From Arthrobacter zhaoxinii (GTDB lineage: Bacteria; Actinomycetota; Actinomycetes; Actinomycetales; Micrococcaceae), in contig NZ_JANFLT010000003.1 of assembly GCF_024385505.1 (NCBI RefSeq), positions 62,001 through 126,000 of the forward strand: DNA of 64,000 nt. The letters are read 5' to 3'. A program made the translations under genes and the position numbers. Shown piece by piece: positions 53,571 to 63,286 of the stretch. The notes under the pieces are model-generated. The model was given only the letters and a program-made list of their open reading frames with translations. It did no database searches and was not told where the DNA came from. Position 1 is the stretch's first letter; every line of letters starts with the position of its first letter.

Positions 53571-54074
53571 ATGTCTGATGTGATGGCGCGCGGAGTACTT
53601 TTTGTGCACTCTGCCCCTTCCGCGTTGTGCCCCCATATCGAGTGGGCCATCGGATCCGTCGTGGAAAAGCGAACGGATCTTCAGTGGTTCCCTCAGCCGG
53701 CCGCGCCGGGAATGGTACGGGCCGAAATCGCCTGGACCGGGCCCCAGGGCACCGGTTCCCTCCTTGCGTCCGCACTTCGCGGCTGGGCGCACCTCCGCTA
53801 TGAGGTGACCGAAGACCAAAGCCCTGGAGCAGATGGCGGACGCTGGGCCCACACCCCTGAGCTGGGCATTTTCCATGCGGCCACCGATGTGCACGGCAAC
53901 ATCATGATTTCCGAAAACCGCATCCGGTACGCGTATGAAAACGGCGCCGGCGATCCCTCCGCGGTCTACCATGAACTTTCGCTGGCCCTCGGCGAAGCCT
54001 GGGACGATGAACTCGAGCCGTTCCGGCACGCCGCGGACGGCGCTCCGGTGCGGTGGCTCCACCAGGTCGGCTAG
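53571..54074 (+). CDS. DUF3145 family actinobacterial protein
   Basis: The 167-residue protein MSDVMARGVLFVHSAPSALCPHIEWAIGS is of the DUF3145 family, conserved in actinobacteria and of unknown function. Notable are Trp/His-rich conserved spots (HIEWA, WTGPQGTGSL, HTPELGIFHAATDVHGN) and no membrane segment. The ATG at 53571 has a GGAGGA site; earlier in-frame ATGs at 53484 and 53559 have no better signal. It converges with fabF across a strong hairpin. Confidence 0.85.
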   Translation: MSDVMARGVLFVHSAPSALCPHIEWAIGSVVEKRTDLQWFPQPAAPGMVRAEIAWTGPQGTGSLLASALRGWAHLRYEVTEDQSPGADGGRWAHTPELGIFHAATDVHGNIMISENRIRYAYENGAGDPSAVYHELSLALGEAWDDELEPFRHAADGAPVRWLHQVG

Positions 54075-54092
54075 TTCGAACACTCCGTAGCT

Positions 54093-54144
54093 CCAACGCA
54101 ACAGGCGTCCGGTTCCCACAGGGACCGGACGCCTGTTGCGTTGG
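54093..54144. terminator. Strong bidirectional hairpin, DUF3145 / fabF
   Basis: A 21-bp perfect stem beginning CCAACGCAACAGGCGTCCGG (54093 onward) with its complement (54124-54144) is extended by TCCC/GGGA around an ACA loop. It sits between the convergent DUF3145 gene and fabF and probably ends both transcripts. Confidence 0.8.
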
Positions 54145-54151
54145 GGAAGCT

Positions 54152-55390
54152 TTAGCGGCTGCGCAGCACGGCGACGGCGTTGTGTCCGCCGAAGCCGAAG
54201 GAATTGCTCAGCGCGACAATGTCTCCGCCGCGCAGCTGGCGGCTGGAGGTCACGACGTCGAGCGGGATCTCCGGATCCTGGTTCTCCAGGTTGATGGTGG
54301 CCGGTGCCTGCCGTTCGTAAACCGCGAGGGCGGTCAGGACGGCCTCGACTGCACCGGAGGCACCCAGGAGGTGGCCCATCTGCGACTTCGTGGCGGACAC
54401 GGCAACCCCGTCGAGGGCCGTGCCCAGGGCTGCCTTGAGTGCTGTGTATTCCGGCTTGTCACCGACGGGAGTGGAGGTGGCGTGCGCATTCACGTGGACC
54501 ACGTCCTCGGCCTGGGCCTGCGCGTCGAGGAGCGCGCCCTTCAGTGCGCGGGTGGCGCCCAGGCCCTCGGGGTCGGGGGCCGTGATGTGGTAGGCGTCGG
54601 CAGTGACCGCGGTCCCGGCGAGCTCGGCGTAGATCCGCGCTCCGCGGGCCAGGGCATGCTCTTCGCTTTCAAGCACCAGGGCGCCGGCACCCTCACCCAT
54701 AACAAAGCCGTCACGGTCGCGGTCGTAGGGCCGGGAGGCACGTGCGGGGTCGTCGTTGCGCTTGGACAGCGCCTGCATGGAGGCGAACGAGGCCAGCGGC
54801 ATCGGGTGGATGCACGCTTCCGCACCGCCGGCGACGACGATGTCGGCCTTCCCGGAGCGGATCATGTCCAGGCCCTGATGCAGGGCTTCGGTTCCGGAGG
54901 CGCAGGCGGAGACAGGGGTGTGCGCGCCGGCGCGGGCGCCCAGGTCGAGGCTGACGGCGGCAGCAGGACCGTTGGGCATCAGCATCGGTACGGTCATGGG
55001 CAGGACGCGGCGGGGTCCCTTTTCACGCAGGGTGTCCCAGGCGTCAAGCAGGGTCCAGATGCCGCCGATGCCGGTGGCGAAGGCCACTCCGAGGCGGTCC
55101 TTGTCGATATCGCCGTCCAGGCCCGAGTCGGCCCACGCTTCGCGGGCGGCGACGACGGCGAATTGGGTGGAGGGGTCCATCCGCTTGGCCTCAACGCGGG
55201 AAAGGACGTCGGTGGCAGGAGTGGAGGCCCGCGCCGCGAAGGTCACCGGGAGGGAGTATTTCTGCACCCACTCGTCTTCGAGCGTGCGGGCGCCGGAGAC
55301 GCCCTGGAGTGCGTTCTTCCACATGGTGGGAACGTCCCCGCCGATCGGCGTGGTGGCGCCAAGGCCTGTGATGACTACTTTGCGGGCCAT
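54152..55390 (-). CDS. fabF: Beta-ketoacyl-ACP synthase II
   Basis: FabF condenses malonyl-ACP with acyl-ACP in fatty-acid elongation. The 412-residue protein has catalytic Cys163 in VSACASGTEAL, His in NAHATSTPVGD and His in SQMGHLLGASGAVE, and ends SNSFGFGGHNAVAVL. It is the last gene of fabD-fabH-acpP-fabF, all on the minus strand; the acpP stop is 80 bases upstream. Confidence 0.96.
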   Translation of the reverse strand: MARKVVITGLGATTPIGGDVPTMWKNALQGVSGARTLEDEWVQKYSLPVTFAARASTPATDVLSRVEAKRMDPSTQFAVVAAREAWADSGLDGDIDKDRLGVAFATGIGGIWTLLDAWDTLREKGPRRVLPMTVPMLMPNGPAAAVSLDLGARAGAHTPVSACASGTEALHQGLDMIRSGKADIVVAGGAEACIHPMPLASFASMQALSKRNDDPARASRPYDRDRDGFVMGEGAGALVLESEEHALARGARIYAELAGTAVTADAYHITAPDPEGLGATRALKGALLDAQAQAEDVVHVNAHATSTPVGDKPEYTALKAALGTALDGVAVSATKSQMGHLLGASGAVEAVLTALAVYERQAPATINLENQDPEIPLDVVTSSRQLRGGDIVALSNSFGFGGHNAVAVLRSR

Positions 55391-55470
55391 GATTCACTCT
55401 CTTGAAGCAGTTGCGGGTGCAGGTTCCGGCGGAGCCGGGCGGCCGCCGCGGGGCAGCGGCCGCCGGAGGG

Positions 55471-55716
55471 TTAAGCCTGGGCGTTGGAGATGAAGTCCAC
55501 GGCGTCGCCGACGGTCTTCAGGTTCTTGACCTCTTCGTCCGGGATGCGTACGCCGAACTTCTCTTCAGCGTTGACGACGATGGTCATCATGGAAATGGAG
55601 TCGATGTCCAGGTCGTCGGTGAAGGACTTGTCCAGCTCGACGGCCTCGGGGGCCAGGCCGGTCTCTTCGTTGACGATCTCGGCGAGGCCGGCCAGGATTT
55701 CTTCGTTGCTAGCCAT
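55471..55716 (-). CDS. acpP: Acyl carrier protein
   Basis: The 81-residue acidic protein has the phosphopantetheine-attachment site as DIDSISM (Ser40), a mild variant of the usual DSL. It carries growing acyl chains between FabD, FabH and FabF. The start is an ATG at 55716 with an AAGGAG site. It lies between fabH and fabF. Confidence 0.95.
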   Translation of the reverse strand: MASNEEILAGLAEIVNEETGLAPEAVELDKSFTDDLDIDSISMMTIVVNAEEKFGVRIPDEEVKNLKTVGDAVDFISNAQA

Positions 55717-55827
55717 GTTGGCTCCTTTTCTTGTAGTGCCGGTCCGGGACCGGTTCGGGTTTCCAACCGCCGAAGCGGTGTGGTTTGAGGGGCTGTACCG
55801 GCTTGGCCGGGGCAGCGGGCGGGGAAG

Positions 55828-56889
55828 TTAGGGAAGGACGACGACCTGCGCGCCGAACACGAGTCCGGCGCCGAAACCGATCTGCAGCGACAGTTTGCCG
55901 CTCAGTTCCGGGTTTTCCTTCAGCAGCCGGTAGGTGGCCAGCGGAATGGACGCGGCGGAGGTGTTTCCGGCGTCGGCGATGTCGCGGGCAATGATGACCG
56001 ACTCGGGCAGCTTCAGCTGCTTCGCCATCTCGTCGATGATGCGCATGTTGGCCTGGTGGGGGACGAAGGCGGAGAGGTCCTCGGCGGTGATGCCTGCGGC
56101 GTCGAGTGCCTGCTGGGCCGCCTTGGCCATCTCCCACACAGCCCAGCGGAACACGGTCTGGCCGTCCTGGCGCAGGGTAGGCCAGAGCTTGGTCTCACGC
56201 TCGGAGAGATCAGCGGGGCTCATGCCGCCGTCGGCCTCGGCGGCGAGGGAGAGTTCACGCACGTCCAGCATTGAGTGGGTCATGCCGATCGCACCGGACT
56301 TGCTGCCGTCCGAGCCCCAGACGGACGGCGCGATGCCGGGTGTGTCCGAGGGGCCGACGACGACGGCGCCGGCACCGTCACCGAGCAGGAACGAGATGGT
56401 GCGCTCCGTATTGTCGATGAAGTCGGAAAGCTTCTCCACGCCGATGACCAGCACGTAAGTGGCGGCACCGGAGCGGACGAGCGCGTCGGCCTGGGCAATG
56501 CCGTAGCAGTACCCGGCGCAGGCGGCCGAAACATCGTAGGCCGGTGCCGGCGTGGCTCCCAGCCGTTCGGTGATCTGGGTGGCGGCCGACGGTGTGGCAT
56601 ACGGATGGGTGACGGTGGAAACGATGACTGCACCCAGCTGCGAACCGTCGATGCCGGCGTTCTTCAGCGCCTCGCGGCCGGCGGCTTCGGCCATGTCCAC
56701 CACCGAGGTGCCCTTGTCCGCGCGGTGCCGGGTCACGATGCCGGTGCGCTGGCGGATCCACTCATCGGAGGAGTCGATCCACTGGCAGACGTCCTCGTTG
56801 CTGACAATGACATCCGGCCGGAAGGCGCCGATGCCGTGGATCCGGCTGAATTCGTTGACGGGTGACTGCTTCAGGGTGGGCGTGCTCAC
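55828..56889 (-). CDS. fabH: Beta-ketoacyl-ACP synthase III
   Basis: FabH starts fatty-acid synthesis by condensing acyl-CoA with malonyl-ACP; actinobacterial forms use branched primers. The 353-residue protein has Cys124 in DVSAACAGYCYG, His in VPHQANMRIIDEM and Asn in DAGNTSAASIPLA. Its start overlaps the fabD stop by 4 bp (ATGA). It shares its fold with OleA at 22591. Confidence 0.96.
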   Translation of the reverse strand: MSTPTLKQSPVNEFSRIHGIGAFRPDVIVSNEDVCQWIDSSDEWIRQRTGIVTRHRADKGTSVVDMAEAAGREALKNAGIDGSQLGAVIVSTVTHPYATPSAATQITERLGATPAPAYDVSAACAGYCYGIAQADALVRSGAATYVLVIGVEKLSDFIDNTERTISFLLGDGAGAVVVGPSDTPGIAPSVWGSDGSKSGAIGMTHSMLDVRELSLAAEADGGMSPADLSERETKLWPTLRQDGQTVFRWAVWEMAKAAQQALDAAGITAEDLSAFVPHQANMRIIDEMAKQLKLPESVIIARDIADAGNTSAASIPLATYRLLKENPELSGKLSLQIGFGAGLVFGAQVVVLP

Positions 56890-57839
56890 GCGTTACCTTC
56901 TCCGGTTGTTGCTGCAGTTCCGGCATGCTCACGAATGAACTCCCGGGCAGCGGTTAGATCTTCTGGGGATTTCAGGGCCAGGGTCGGAACGCCCTTCATG
57001 CCGCGGCGGGCCAGTCCGGTGAGGGTGCCGGCCGGCGGCAGTTCCAGCAGGCCGGTCACGCCCATGGCGAGCATGTTCTCCATGCACAGGTCCCAGCGGA
57101 CCGGGCGGGACACCTGGGCGATCAGGCTGTCCAGGTTCGCGTCGCCGGACACCACGGCGGCGCCGTCGCGGTTCGACAGCAGCGTGGCCAGCGGCGCCTG
57201 CGGCGCCAGGGACGGACGCAGTTCTTCCAGGACGGTGACGGCGGGAGCCATGTGGGACGTGTGGAAGGCGCCGGCGACCTTCAGCGGGATGACGCGTGCC
57301 TTGGCCGGCGGTGCTGCGGTAAGGACCTCGAGCTGGTTGTGCGTTCCCGCTGCGACGGTCTGCCCGCCGCCGTTCGCGTTGGCGGCCGTGAGTCCGGCCG
57401 CTTCCAGTACGGCGGCGACGTCGTCGGGGTCCCCGCCGAGAATGGCACTCATGCCGGTGGGTTCGACCGCTGCGGCCCGGGCCATGGCATTGGCCCGTTC
57501 CCGGACGAATACCAGGGCATCCTTCTCCGGGAGCGCGCCGGCGATGGCCGAGGCGGTGATTTCCCCGACGGAGTGGCCGGCCAGGACGGTGGAGGAAGTC
57601 AGCGCCGCGGGGTCCAGCAGCAGGCGGGCGGCCATGAGGCCGGCGGCCACGATCAGCGGCTGCGCGACGGCGGTGTCCTTGATGGTGTCCTCGTCGGAGA
57701 CCGTGCCGTGGGCTATCAGGTCCAGGCCGGCGACGTCGCTGAGCGCTGAGAGGTGATCCCGTACGCCGGGCAGTTCAAGCCACGGCGCGAGGAATCCTGG
57801 CGTTTGGGACCCCTGGCCGGGGCAGACAATTGCAAGCAC
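56886..57839 (-). CDS. fabD: Malonyl-CoA:ACP transacylase
   Basis: FabD loads malonate onto ACP. The 317-residue protein has CPGQGSQTPGF at the N-terminus, the nucleophile Ser90 in LAGHSVGEITA and His in GAFHTSHMAPA. It is the first gene of the fab operon. The GTG at 57839 has a GGAAAG site upstream, and a FasR-like operator candidate lies 68 bases before it. Confidence 0.95.
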   Translation of the reverse strand: MLAIVCPGQGSQTPGFLAPWLELPGVRDHLSALSDVAGLDLIAHGTVSDEDTIKDTAVAQPLIVAAGLMAARLLLDPAALTSSTVLAGHSVGEITASAIAGALPEKDALVFVRERANAMARAAAVEPTGMSAILGGDPDDVAAVLEAAGLTAANANGGGQTVAAGTHNQLEVLTAAPPAKARVIPLKVAGAFHTSHMAPAVTVLEELRPSLAPQAPLATLLSNRDGAAVVSGDANLDSLIAQVSRPVRWDLCMENMLAMGVTGLLELPPAGTLTGLARRGMKGVPTLALKSPEDLTAAREFIREHAGTAATTGEGNA

Positions 57840-57906
57840 GTATACAGCTTTCCAAACATAGGGGACGGGACCGGGTGTTTGCGTAGACCAAGCTCCCCGG
57901 ACGGCT

Positions 57907-57923
57907 TTGTAGGAAGTCTACAA
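57907..57923 (-). promoter_or_regulatory. Candidate FasR operator upstream of fabD
   Basis: TTGTAGGAAGTCTACAA (plus-strand reading) is an inverted repeat with TTGTAG/CTACAA arms, between the fasR stop and fabD. A 14-of-17 match recurs at 59211-59227 upstream of fasR. Two matching sites at just these two promoters suggest binding by FasR. Confidence 0.6.
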
Positions 57924-57948
57924 GCCGGGGACGGTGTCCGGGCAGGGG

Positions 57949-59172
57949 TCAGAGGCGGGCCGCAGGCTTCTCCGGGACCGCTTTTCCGGCCGGAGCCAGG
58001 CGTCCGACCACGAGCGCGGTCTGCAGCACGAAGGCTTCCCGCGGCAGCATCGGATCCCAGCCGGTCACGTCGCAGACGCGCCGCAGCCGGTAGCGGACCG
58101 TGTTGGCGTGGACAAAGAGTTCACGTGCCGTGGCCTCCAGGGAGTGGCCGAGCGACAGATACGCGCTCAGGGTCTCGGCCAGGCCGTTGGAGGCGCCCAG
58201 CAGGGGCGTGTAGATGCTCTCCACAAGGGCCTTGCGCGCAGTGTCGTCGCCGGACATCACCCGTTCGGGCCACAGGTCGTCGGCCGCGACCGGACGGGGC
58301 GCGGCAGGCCAGGCGCGGGCGGCGGTCAGTCCGGCGAACGCCGCCTGGGCGGACGGTCCGGCGTCGACGAGCGACGGGGCGGGCGGGCCGTACACCACCG
58401 GTCCCGGACCGAAGAGTTCGGACAGGCGGGTATAGGAGAAGGCCTTGTCCTCCAGGCCGCCCAGGACCAGGATCAGCCGTTCGCCCTGGATTCCGACGAG
58501 GGTGTCTTCGGCCAGCCGGCCCGTGGCCCGGCGGAGTTCGTTCACGAAGGTGGCATTGGCTTCGGCCGGCGAGCCGCCGACCATAACGGTCACCGGTGCT
58601 GTGGAGCTCCAGCCGACGGCGGCAATCCGGGAGCGCAGTGCGTCGGAACTCTCGCCGCGCAGGATGGCATCCACGACAAGTGCCTCGAGCCGGGTGTCCC
58701 AGGCCCCGCGGGTTTCAGCCGCACGGGCGTAGACATCCGCCGCGGCGAAGGCTACTTCCCGCGAGTAGCGCAGCACCGCTTCGCGCAGCTTGGACTGCAC
58801 CTCGCTGCCGGCCAGCTCGGGCACCCGGTCTTCCACGACCTGAACCACCACGCGGATCAGCTGCAGGGCTTTCTGGAGGCTGATCGAGCGGGTGAGCTCG
58901 GTCGGTGCAGTGCCGAAGACGTCGCTGAGGACCCAGGCGGGGGAGGCGGGTCGTTGGTACCAGTTCACGAAGGACGCGATGCCCTTCTGGGCGACCATTC
59001 CCAGCGCGGAGCGCTCGTCCGGGCGGAGGCCCCGGTACCAGGGCAGGGAGATGTCCAGCTGCTGCAGGGTGGCAGTCGAAAGCCTGCCGATATTCGCTTT
59101 CAGGCGCTCGACGGTGGGCTGGTCTGCTTCCGGGGGTGCCGAGGCAGCGGACTGAGGGGGACGCACTGGCAT
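57949..59172 (-). CDS. fasR: PucR/CdaR-type regulator, FasR-like
   Basis: The 407-residue protein ends in the PucR C-terminal helix-turn-helix: LAETLSAYLSLGHSLEATARELFVHANTVRYRLRRVCDVTGWDP near residues 330-385. The N-terminal half has a non-HTH regulatory domain. In Streptomyces the equivalent gene, FasR, precedes fabD and activates fabDHPF, so the same role is inferred. The ATG at 59172 follows TAAGCT (59185-59180, minus) by seven bases, so the mRNA is probably leaderless. Confidence 0.85.
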   Translation of the reverse strand: MPVRPPQSAASAPPEADQPTVERLKANIGRLSTATLQQLDISLPWYRGLRPDERSALGMVAQKGIASFVNWYQRPASPAWVLSDVFGTAPTELTRSISLQKALQLIRVVVQVVEDRVPELAGSEVQSKLREAVLRYSREVAFAAADVYARAAETRGAWDTRLEALVVDAILRGESSDALRSRIAAVGWSSTAPVTVMVGGSPAEANATFVNELRRATGRLAEDTLVGIQGERLILVLGGLEDKAFSYTRLSELFGPGPVVYGPPAPSLVDAGPSAQAAFAGLTAARAWPAAPRPVAADDLWPERVMSGDDTARKALVESIYTPLLGASNGLAETLSAYLSLGHSLEATARELFVHANTVRYRLRRVCDVTGWDPMLPREAFVLQTALVVGRLAPAGKAVPEKPAARL

Positions 59173-59179
59173 ACCTGCG

Positions 59180-59185
59180 AGCTTA
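59180..59185 (-). promoter_or_regulatory. fasR -10 hexamer
   Basis: TAAGCT on the minus strand ends seven bases before the fasR ATG, matching the leaderless pattern elsewhere in the window. The operator candidate lies about 26 bases further upstream. Confidence 0.5.
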
Positions 59186-59210
59186 CGGCCTGCGGGAGTG
59201 AACCGCTATT

Positions 59211-59227
59211 TTGTGTGAAGGCTACAA
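59211..59227 (-). promoter_or_regulatory. Candidate FasR operator upstream of fasR
   Basis: TTGTGTGAAGGCTACAA shares 14 of 17 bases with the site before fabD, keeping TTGT, GAAG and CTACAA. It is 38 bases before the fasR ATG, upstream of the -10, so it may mediate autoregulation. Confidence 0.55.
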
Positions 59228-59301
59228 GTTGGCTAGGCAGGCAGCTGAGGTTCAACCCCGGGTCATGTCCGCTGCCACGCGCGGCACACCGGGGTCCGCA
59301 G

Positions 59302-59347
59302 GCAAAGAAAAAGGAACCGCCGCAGATGCAGCGGTTCCCCTTTCTTT
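59302..59347 (-). terminator. Intrinsic terminator of aceE
   Basis: On the minus strand GGAACCGC and GCGGTTCC form an 8-bp stem around a 10-base loop, followed by TTTTTCTTT. It lies just after the aceE stop and before the fasR promoter. Confidence 0.8.
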
Positions 59348-59370
59348 AGCCCGGTGGAGAGGCAGAACGC

Positions 59371-62109
59371 TTAGGCGTCGCCTCCGGCGTTTCCGCTGGT
59401 ACCGGCGTTGACGTCCAGCAGGTGGTACTTCTCCATTGCCTCCTTGGGGGCATTGGCGTCAACTTCACCGCGGCGGGCGAGCATCTCGAGTGCTCGCACC
59501 ACCATCGAGTGGCTGTCGATCTTGAAGTACCGGCGTGCAGCTGCACGGGTGTCCGCGAAACCGAAGTCATCGGCACCGAGGGTGGCGAATTCGTTCGGCA
59601 GGAACTGGCGGATCTGGTCAGGGACGGCCTTCATGTAGTCCGTGGACGCAACGATCGGTCCGGTTGCCCCGGCCAGCTGCTGGGTCACGAACGGCACCCG
59701 CGGCTCGGAGCCGGGATTCAGGAAGGCTTCCTCCTCGGCGGCAAGGCCGTCGCGGCGGAGTTCGTTCCAGGAGGTTACGGACCAGACATCGGCCGAAACA
59801 CCCCAGTCTTCAGCCAGGAGCTTCTGGGCTTCCAGCGCCCACGGCACGGCAACGCCGGAGGCCAGCAGCTGAGTGCGGGGTCCGTCGATCTTCGCCGGGG
59901 CCAGCAGGTAGATGCCCTTGATGATGCCTTCCACGTCCAGGTCCTCGGGGGCCTTGGGCTGCTGGATCGGCTCGTTGTAGACCATGAGGTTGTAGATGAC
60001 GTTCGGATCCTGTGAATCCGGACCGTACATCTCCTCGAGGCCGTGCCGGATAATGTGTCCGATCTCGTAGCCGTACGCCGGATCATAGGTCTTCACCGCT
60101 GGGTTGGTGGAGGCCAGGATCGGCGAGTGGCCGTCGGCGTGCTGCAGGCCTTCACCGGTCAGGGTGGTGCGGCCGGCGGTGGCCGAGATCAGGAATCCGC
60201 GTGCCATCTGGTCGGTGGCCGCCCAGATGTAGTCGGCGGTCCGCTGGAATCCGAACATCGAGTAGAACACGTAGACCGGAATCAGCGGCTCGCCGTGGGT
60301 GGCGTAGGAGGTGCCTGCCGCGGTGAACGCCGCGATCGAGCCTGCCTCGTTGATGCCCACGTGCACAATCTGGCCCTGCGGGGACTCCTTGTAGGCCAGG
60401 ACGAGGTCCCGGTCCACGGACAGGTAGTTCTGGCCCTTGGGGTTGTAGATCTTGGCCGTGGGGAAGAACGAGTCCATGCCGAAGGTTCGGGCCTCATCGG
60501 GAATGATCGGCACAATGCGCTTGCCGAATTCCTTGTCCCGCATCAGGTCCTTGAGCAGGCGGACGAAGGCCATGGTGGTGGCTGCCAGCTGCTTGCCGGA
60601 GCCGCGGTTGGCTACTTCGTAGGCCTTCTCATCCGGAAGGTGGACCGGCTCGTGCTGAACCCGGCGCTCGGGGACGTTGCCGCCCAGCTCGCGGCGGCGT
60701 TCCAGCATGTACTTGATCTCGGGGGCATCCGCTCCCGGGTTGTAGTACGGAGGCTGGTACGGGTCGGCTTCGAGCTGCTCATCGCTGATCGGGATCCGCA
60801 GGTGGTCGCGGAAGGCCTTCAGGTCGTCGAGGGTGAGCTTCTTCATCTGGTGGGTCGCGTTGCGGCCCTCGAAGTGCGTGCCCAGGCCGTAGCCCTTGAC
60901 CGTGTGGGCCAGGATGACCGTCGGGGCGCCCTTGAATTCCATGGCGGCCTTGTACGCGGCGTAGACCTTGCGGTAGTCGTGGCCGCCGCGCTTGAGGTTC
61001 CAGATTTCCTCGTCGGTCAGGTTGGCAACCAGTTCCTTGGTCTCCGGGCTCTTGCCGAAGAAGTGCTCGCGCACGAATCCGCCGGACTCGGCCTTGTAGG
61101 TCTGGTAGTCGCCGTCGGGGGTGGCATTCATGATGTCCACCAGCGAGCCGTCCTTGTCGCGCTGAAGCAGGTCATCCCACTCGCGGCCCCAGACAACCTT
61201 GATGACGTTCCAGCCGGCTCCGCGGAAGAAGGCTTCCAGTTCCTGCATGATCTTGCCGTTGCCGCGGACCGGACCGTCGAGTCGCTGCAGGTTGCAGTTG
61301 ATGACGAAGGTCAGGTTGTCGAGCTTGTCGTTGGCGGCGAGCTGGAGCAGCCCGCGCGATTCCGGCTCATCCATTTCGCCGTCGCCGAGGAACGCCCACA
61401 CGTGCTGTTCGGAGGTGTCCTTGATGCCGCGGTTCTGCAGGTAGCGGTTGGACTGCGCCTGGTAGATGGCATTCATGGGGCCGATGCCCATGGAAACAGT
61501 CGGGAACTCCCAGAAGTCCGGCATGCTGCGCGGATGCGGGTAGGAGGACAGGGCGTGCCCCTCACGGGACTTCTCCTGGCGGAAGCCGTCCATGTCCTCT
61601 TCGGACAGGCGGCCTTCAAGGAAGGCGCGGGCATACATGCCGGGGGAAGCGTGACCCTGGAAATAAATCTGGTCTCCGCCGCCCGGATGGTCCTTGCCCC
61701 GGAAGAAGTGGTTCATGCCCACTTCGTACAGGGTTGCCGCTCCGGCGTACGTGGAAATGTGTCCGCCGACGCCGATTCCCGGGCGCTGGGCCCGGTGCAC
61801 CATGATGGCGGCATTCCACCGCAGCCAGGCGCGGTATCGCCGTTCGATTTCCTCGTCGCCGGGGAATTCAGGTTCCTGATCAACCGGGATGGTGTTGACG
61901 TAGTCGGTGGTGGTTACCATCGGCACGCCCACGCTCTGGGAACCGGCACGCTGGAGCAGCGAACGCATAATGTACTGTGCGCGTTCAGTGCCCTGCGAAC
62001 GGATCAGTTCATCGAGTGATTCGATCCATTCTGCGGTTTCCTCAGGATCACGGTCCGGTAGCTGGTTTGTTAACCCGCTCAGGATGTCCGTTGTGTCTTC
62101 TGCGGCCAC
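59371..62109 (-). CDS. aceE: Pyruvate dehydrogenase E1 (homodimeric type)
   Basis: AceE decarboxylates pyruvate with thiamine diphosphate and acetylates the lipoyl E2, supplying acetyl-CoA. The 912-residue protein is full length, with [17 protein letters not shown], the TPP motif [10 protein letters not shown] near residue 243 through INCNLQ, EHFFGK, and the C-terminal transketolase-like domain. The GTG at 62109 ([12 protein letters not shown]) has GAGAGG six bases upstream and is preferred; a TTG at 62115 would add two residues. It stands next to the fab operon that uses its product. Confidence 0.95.
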   Translation of the reverse strand: MAAEDTTDILSGLTNQLPDRDPEETAEWIESLDELIRSQGTERAQYIMRSLLQRAGSQSVGVPMVTTTDYVNTIPVDQEPEFPGDEEIERRYRAWLRWNAAIMVHRAQRPGIGVGGHISTYAGAATLYEVGMNHFFRGKDHPGGGDQIYFQGHASPGMYARAFLEGRLSEEDMDGFRQEKSREGHALSSYPHPRSMPDFWEFPTVSMGIGPMNAIYQAQSNRYLQNRGIKDTSEQHVWAFLGDGEMDEPESRGLLQLAANDKLDNLTFVINCNLQRLDGPVRGNGKIMQELEAFFRGAGWNVIKVVWGREWDDLLQRDKDGSLVDIMNATPDGDYQTYKAESGGFVREHFFGKSPETKELVANLTDEEIWNLKRGGHDYRKVYAAYKAAMEFKGAPTVILAHTVKGYGLGTHFEGRNATHQMKKLTLDDLKAFRDHLRIPISDEQLEADPYQPPYYNPGADAPEIKYMLERRRELGGNVPERRVQHEPVHLPDEKAYEVANRGSGKQLAATTMAFVRLLKDLMRDKEFGKRIVPIIPDEARTFGMDSFFPTAKIYNPKGQNYLSVDRDLVLAYKESPQGQIVHVGINEAGSIAAFTAAGTSYATHGEPLIPVYVFYSMFGFQRTADYIWAATDQMARGFLISATAGRTTLTGEGLQHADGHSPILASTNPAVKTYDPAYGYEIGHIIRHGLEEMYGPDSQDPNVIYNLMVYNEPIQQPKAPEDLDVEGIIKGIYLLAPAKIDGPRTQLLASGVAVPWALEAQKLLAEDWGVSADVWSVTSWNELRRDGLAAEEEAFLNPGSEPRVPFVTQQLAGATGPIVASTDYMKAVPDQIRQFLPNEFATLGADDFGFADTRAAARRYFKIDSHSMVVRALEMLARRGEVDANAPKEAMEKYHLLDVNAGTSGNAGGDA

Positions 62110-62157
62110 GGCCAACCTCTCTCATGTACAGATTGTGTCTGCGACATTATTCTGTGG

Positions 62158-62181
62158 GATCCGGCCGGTGTCCGCCGGATC
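62158..62181 (-). promoter_or_regulatory. Inverted repeat in the aceE upstream region
   Basis: GATCCGGC (62158-62165) and GCCGGATC (62174-62181) form a perfect 8-bp inverted repeat about 50 bases before the aceE start. It could be an operator or a leader hairpin; no regulator match is claimed. The rest of the 296-base gap to 62406 shows no gene. Confidence 0.3.
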
Positions 62182-62405
62182 TTCGCTTGCGCGTATGCGC
62201 GCCTCGGCGCCCAAACCTGCTTTCATTCCACTGTAGTCCCGAGCCGCCGTTGTTGCGTAGCCTGCACGGAAGTCATCGCTGACGGCGTACAGCCCCAAAA
62301 CCCTTGATGCCGGCGGGGTTTAGGTGTTTCGTTGACTCTGAGACCGCGCAGATCAGACAAATGTGTGATTCCCTTGTATTTATGCAGTCAACCAGGAGGA
62401 GTGAA

Positions 62406-62825
62406 GTGAGCGAGGCCGAGGCCGTCACTGAGGAAAACGTGGCGAGCAAATTGGGTTTCAAGGACGGTGACCTGGTCCAGGAATACGGCTACGACGAGGA
62501 TGTGGACTTCGACTTCCGCGAGGACCTCGAGGACCTCATCGGCGGCGAGCTGCTGACCGAAGACGACCACGATGTAGTGGACGGCGTCATCCTCTGGTGG
62601 CGTGCCGACGACGGCGACCTCGTGGATGCGTTGGTCGATTCGCTGACCACGCTCGACGACGGCGGCGTGGTCTGGGTTCTGACCCCGAAGTCCGGACGGG
62701 ACGGCTATGTTCCCCCCGCCGACATTGAGGAAGCGGCCCCCACTGCGGGACTGCACGTCACGACGTCTCCGGGAGTCACCGACGACTGGGCCGCTACGCG
62801 CCTGGTGAGCCGACGCAAGAAGTGA
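62406..62825 (+). CDS. DUF3052 family acidic protein
   Basis: The 139-residue, strongly acidic protein (EYGYDEDVDFDFREDLEDLIG) belongs by its sequence to DUF3052, an actinobacterial family of unknown function. It has GGVVWVLTPKSGRDGYVPPADIEEAA near residue 85. The GTG at 62406 has AGGAGG close upstream; the in-frame ATG at 62304 has no such site. It overlaps the peroxiredoxin start by 4 bp (GTGA). Confidence 0.88.
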   Translation: MSEAEAVTEENVASKLGFKDGDLVQEYGYDEDVDFDFREDLEDLIGGELLTEDDHDVVDGVILWWRADDGDLVDALVDSLTTLDDGGVVWVLTPKSGRDGYVPPADIEEAAPTAGLHVTTSPGVTDDWAATRLVSRRKK

Positions 62826-63286
62826 CTGCGCACCTGCCCACGGCAGGTGCTGCGGTTCCGGATTTCTGCCTCCCCAACCAGTTTGGCGAGGCTGTTCGGC
62901 TGAAAGGTCTGCGGGGCTCCGGCGTCGTGCTGGTCTTTTTTCCTTTTGCGTTCTCCCAGGTTTGCCGCGGTGAACTGGCCGAGCTGGAGACCGAACGGGC
63001 GTTGTTTGACGACGCCGGCGTACGCCTTCTGGCGGTGTCCTGTGATTCGAAATACACGCTGCGGGCGTGGGCGGAGCAGGAAGGCTTCGGCTTCGACCTG
63101 CTGTCCGATTTCTGGCCGCACGGAGACACGGCCAGGGCGTTCGGCGCCTTTGATGAGCGTTTAGGCCTGGCGCAGCGGGCTAGCTTCGTCATTGACGGGC
63201 AGGGAATGCTCCGTGCCTGTATCCGCTCCGAGCCGGGCGCCGCCCGCCCGCTCGAGCAGTACCGCGCTGCTTTGGAGGAACTGTGA
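62822..63286 (+). CDS. AhpE-like 1-Cys peroxiredoxin
   Basis: The 154-residue protein reduces peroxides through its peroxidatic Cys in FFPFAFSQVCRGEL (P-x3-[ST]-x2-C), near residue 48, and looks like mycobacterial AhpE. A second Cys occurs in AVSCDSKYTLRAW. The GTG start overlaps the DUF3052 stop and its own stop overlaps the Sir2 start, both as GTGA, so the three are tightly coupled. Confidence 0.9.
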   Translation: MTAHLPTAGAAVPDFCLPNQFGEAVRLKGLRGSGVVLVFFPFAFSQVCRGELAELETERALFDDAGVRLLAVSCDSKYTLRAWAEQEGFGFDLLSDFWPHGDTARAFGAFDERLGLAQRASFVIDGQGMLRACIRSEPGAARPLEQYRAALEEL

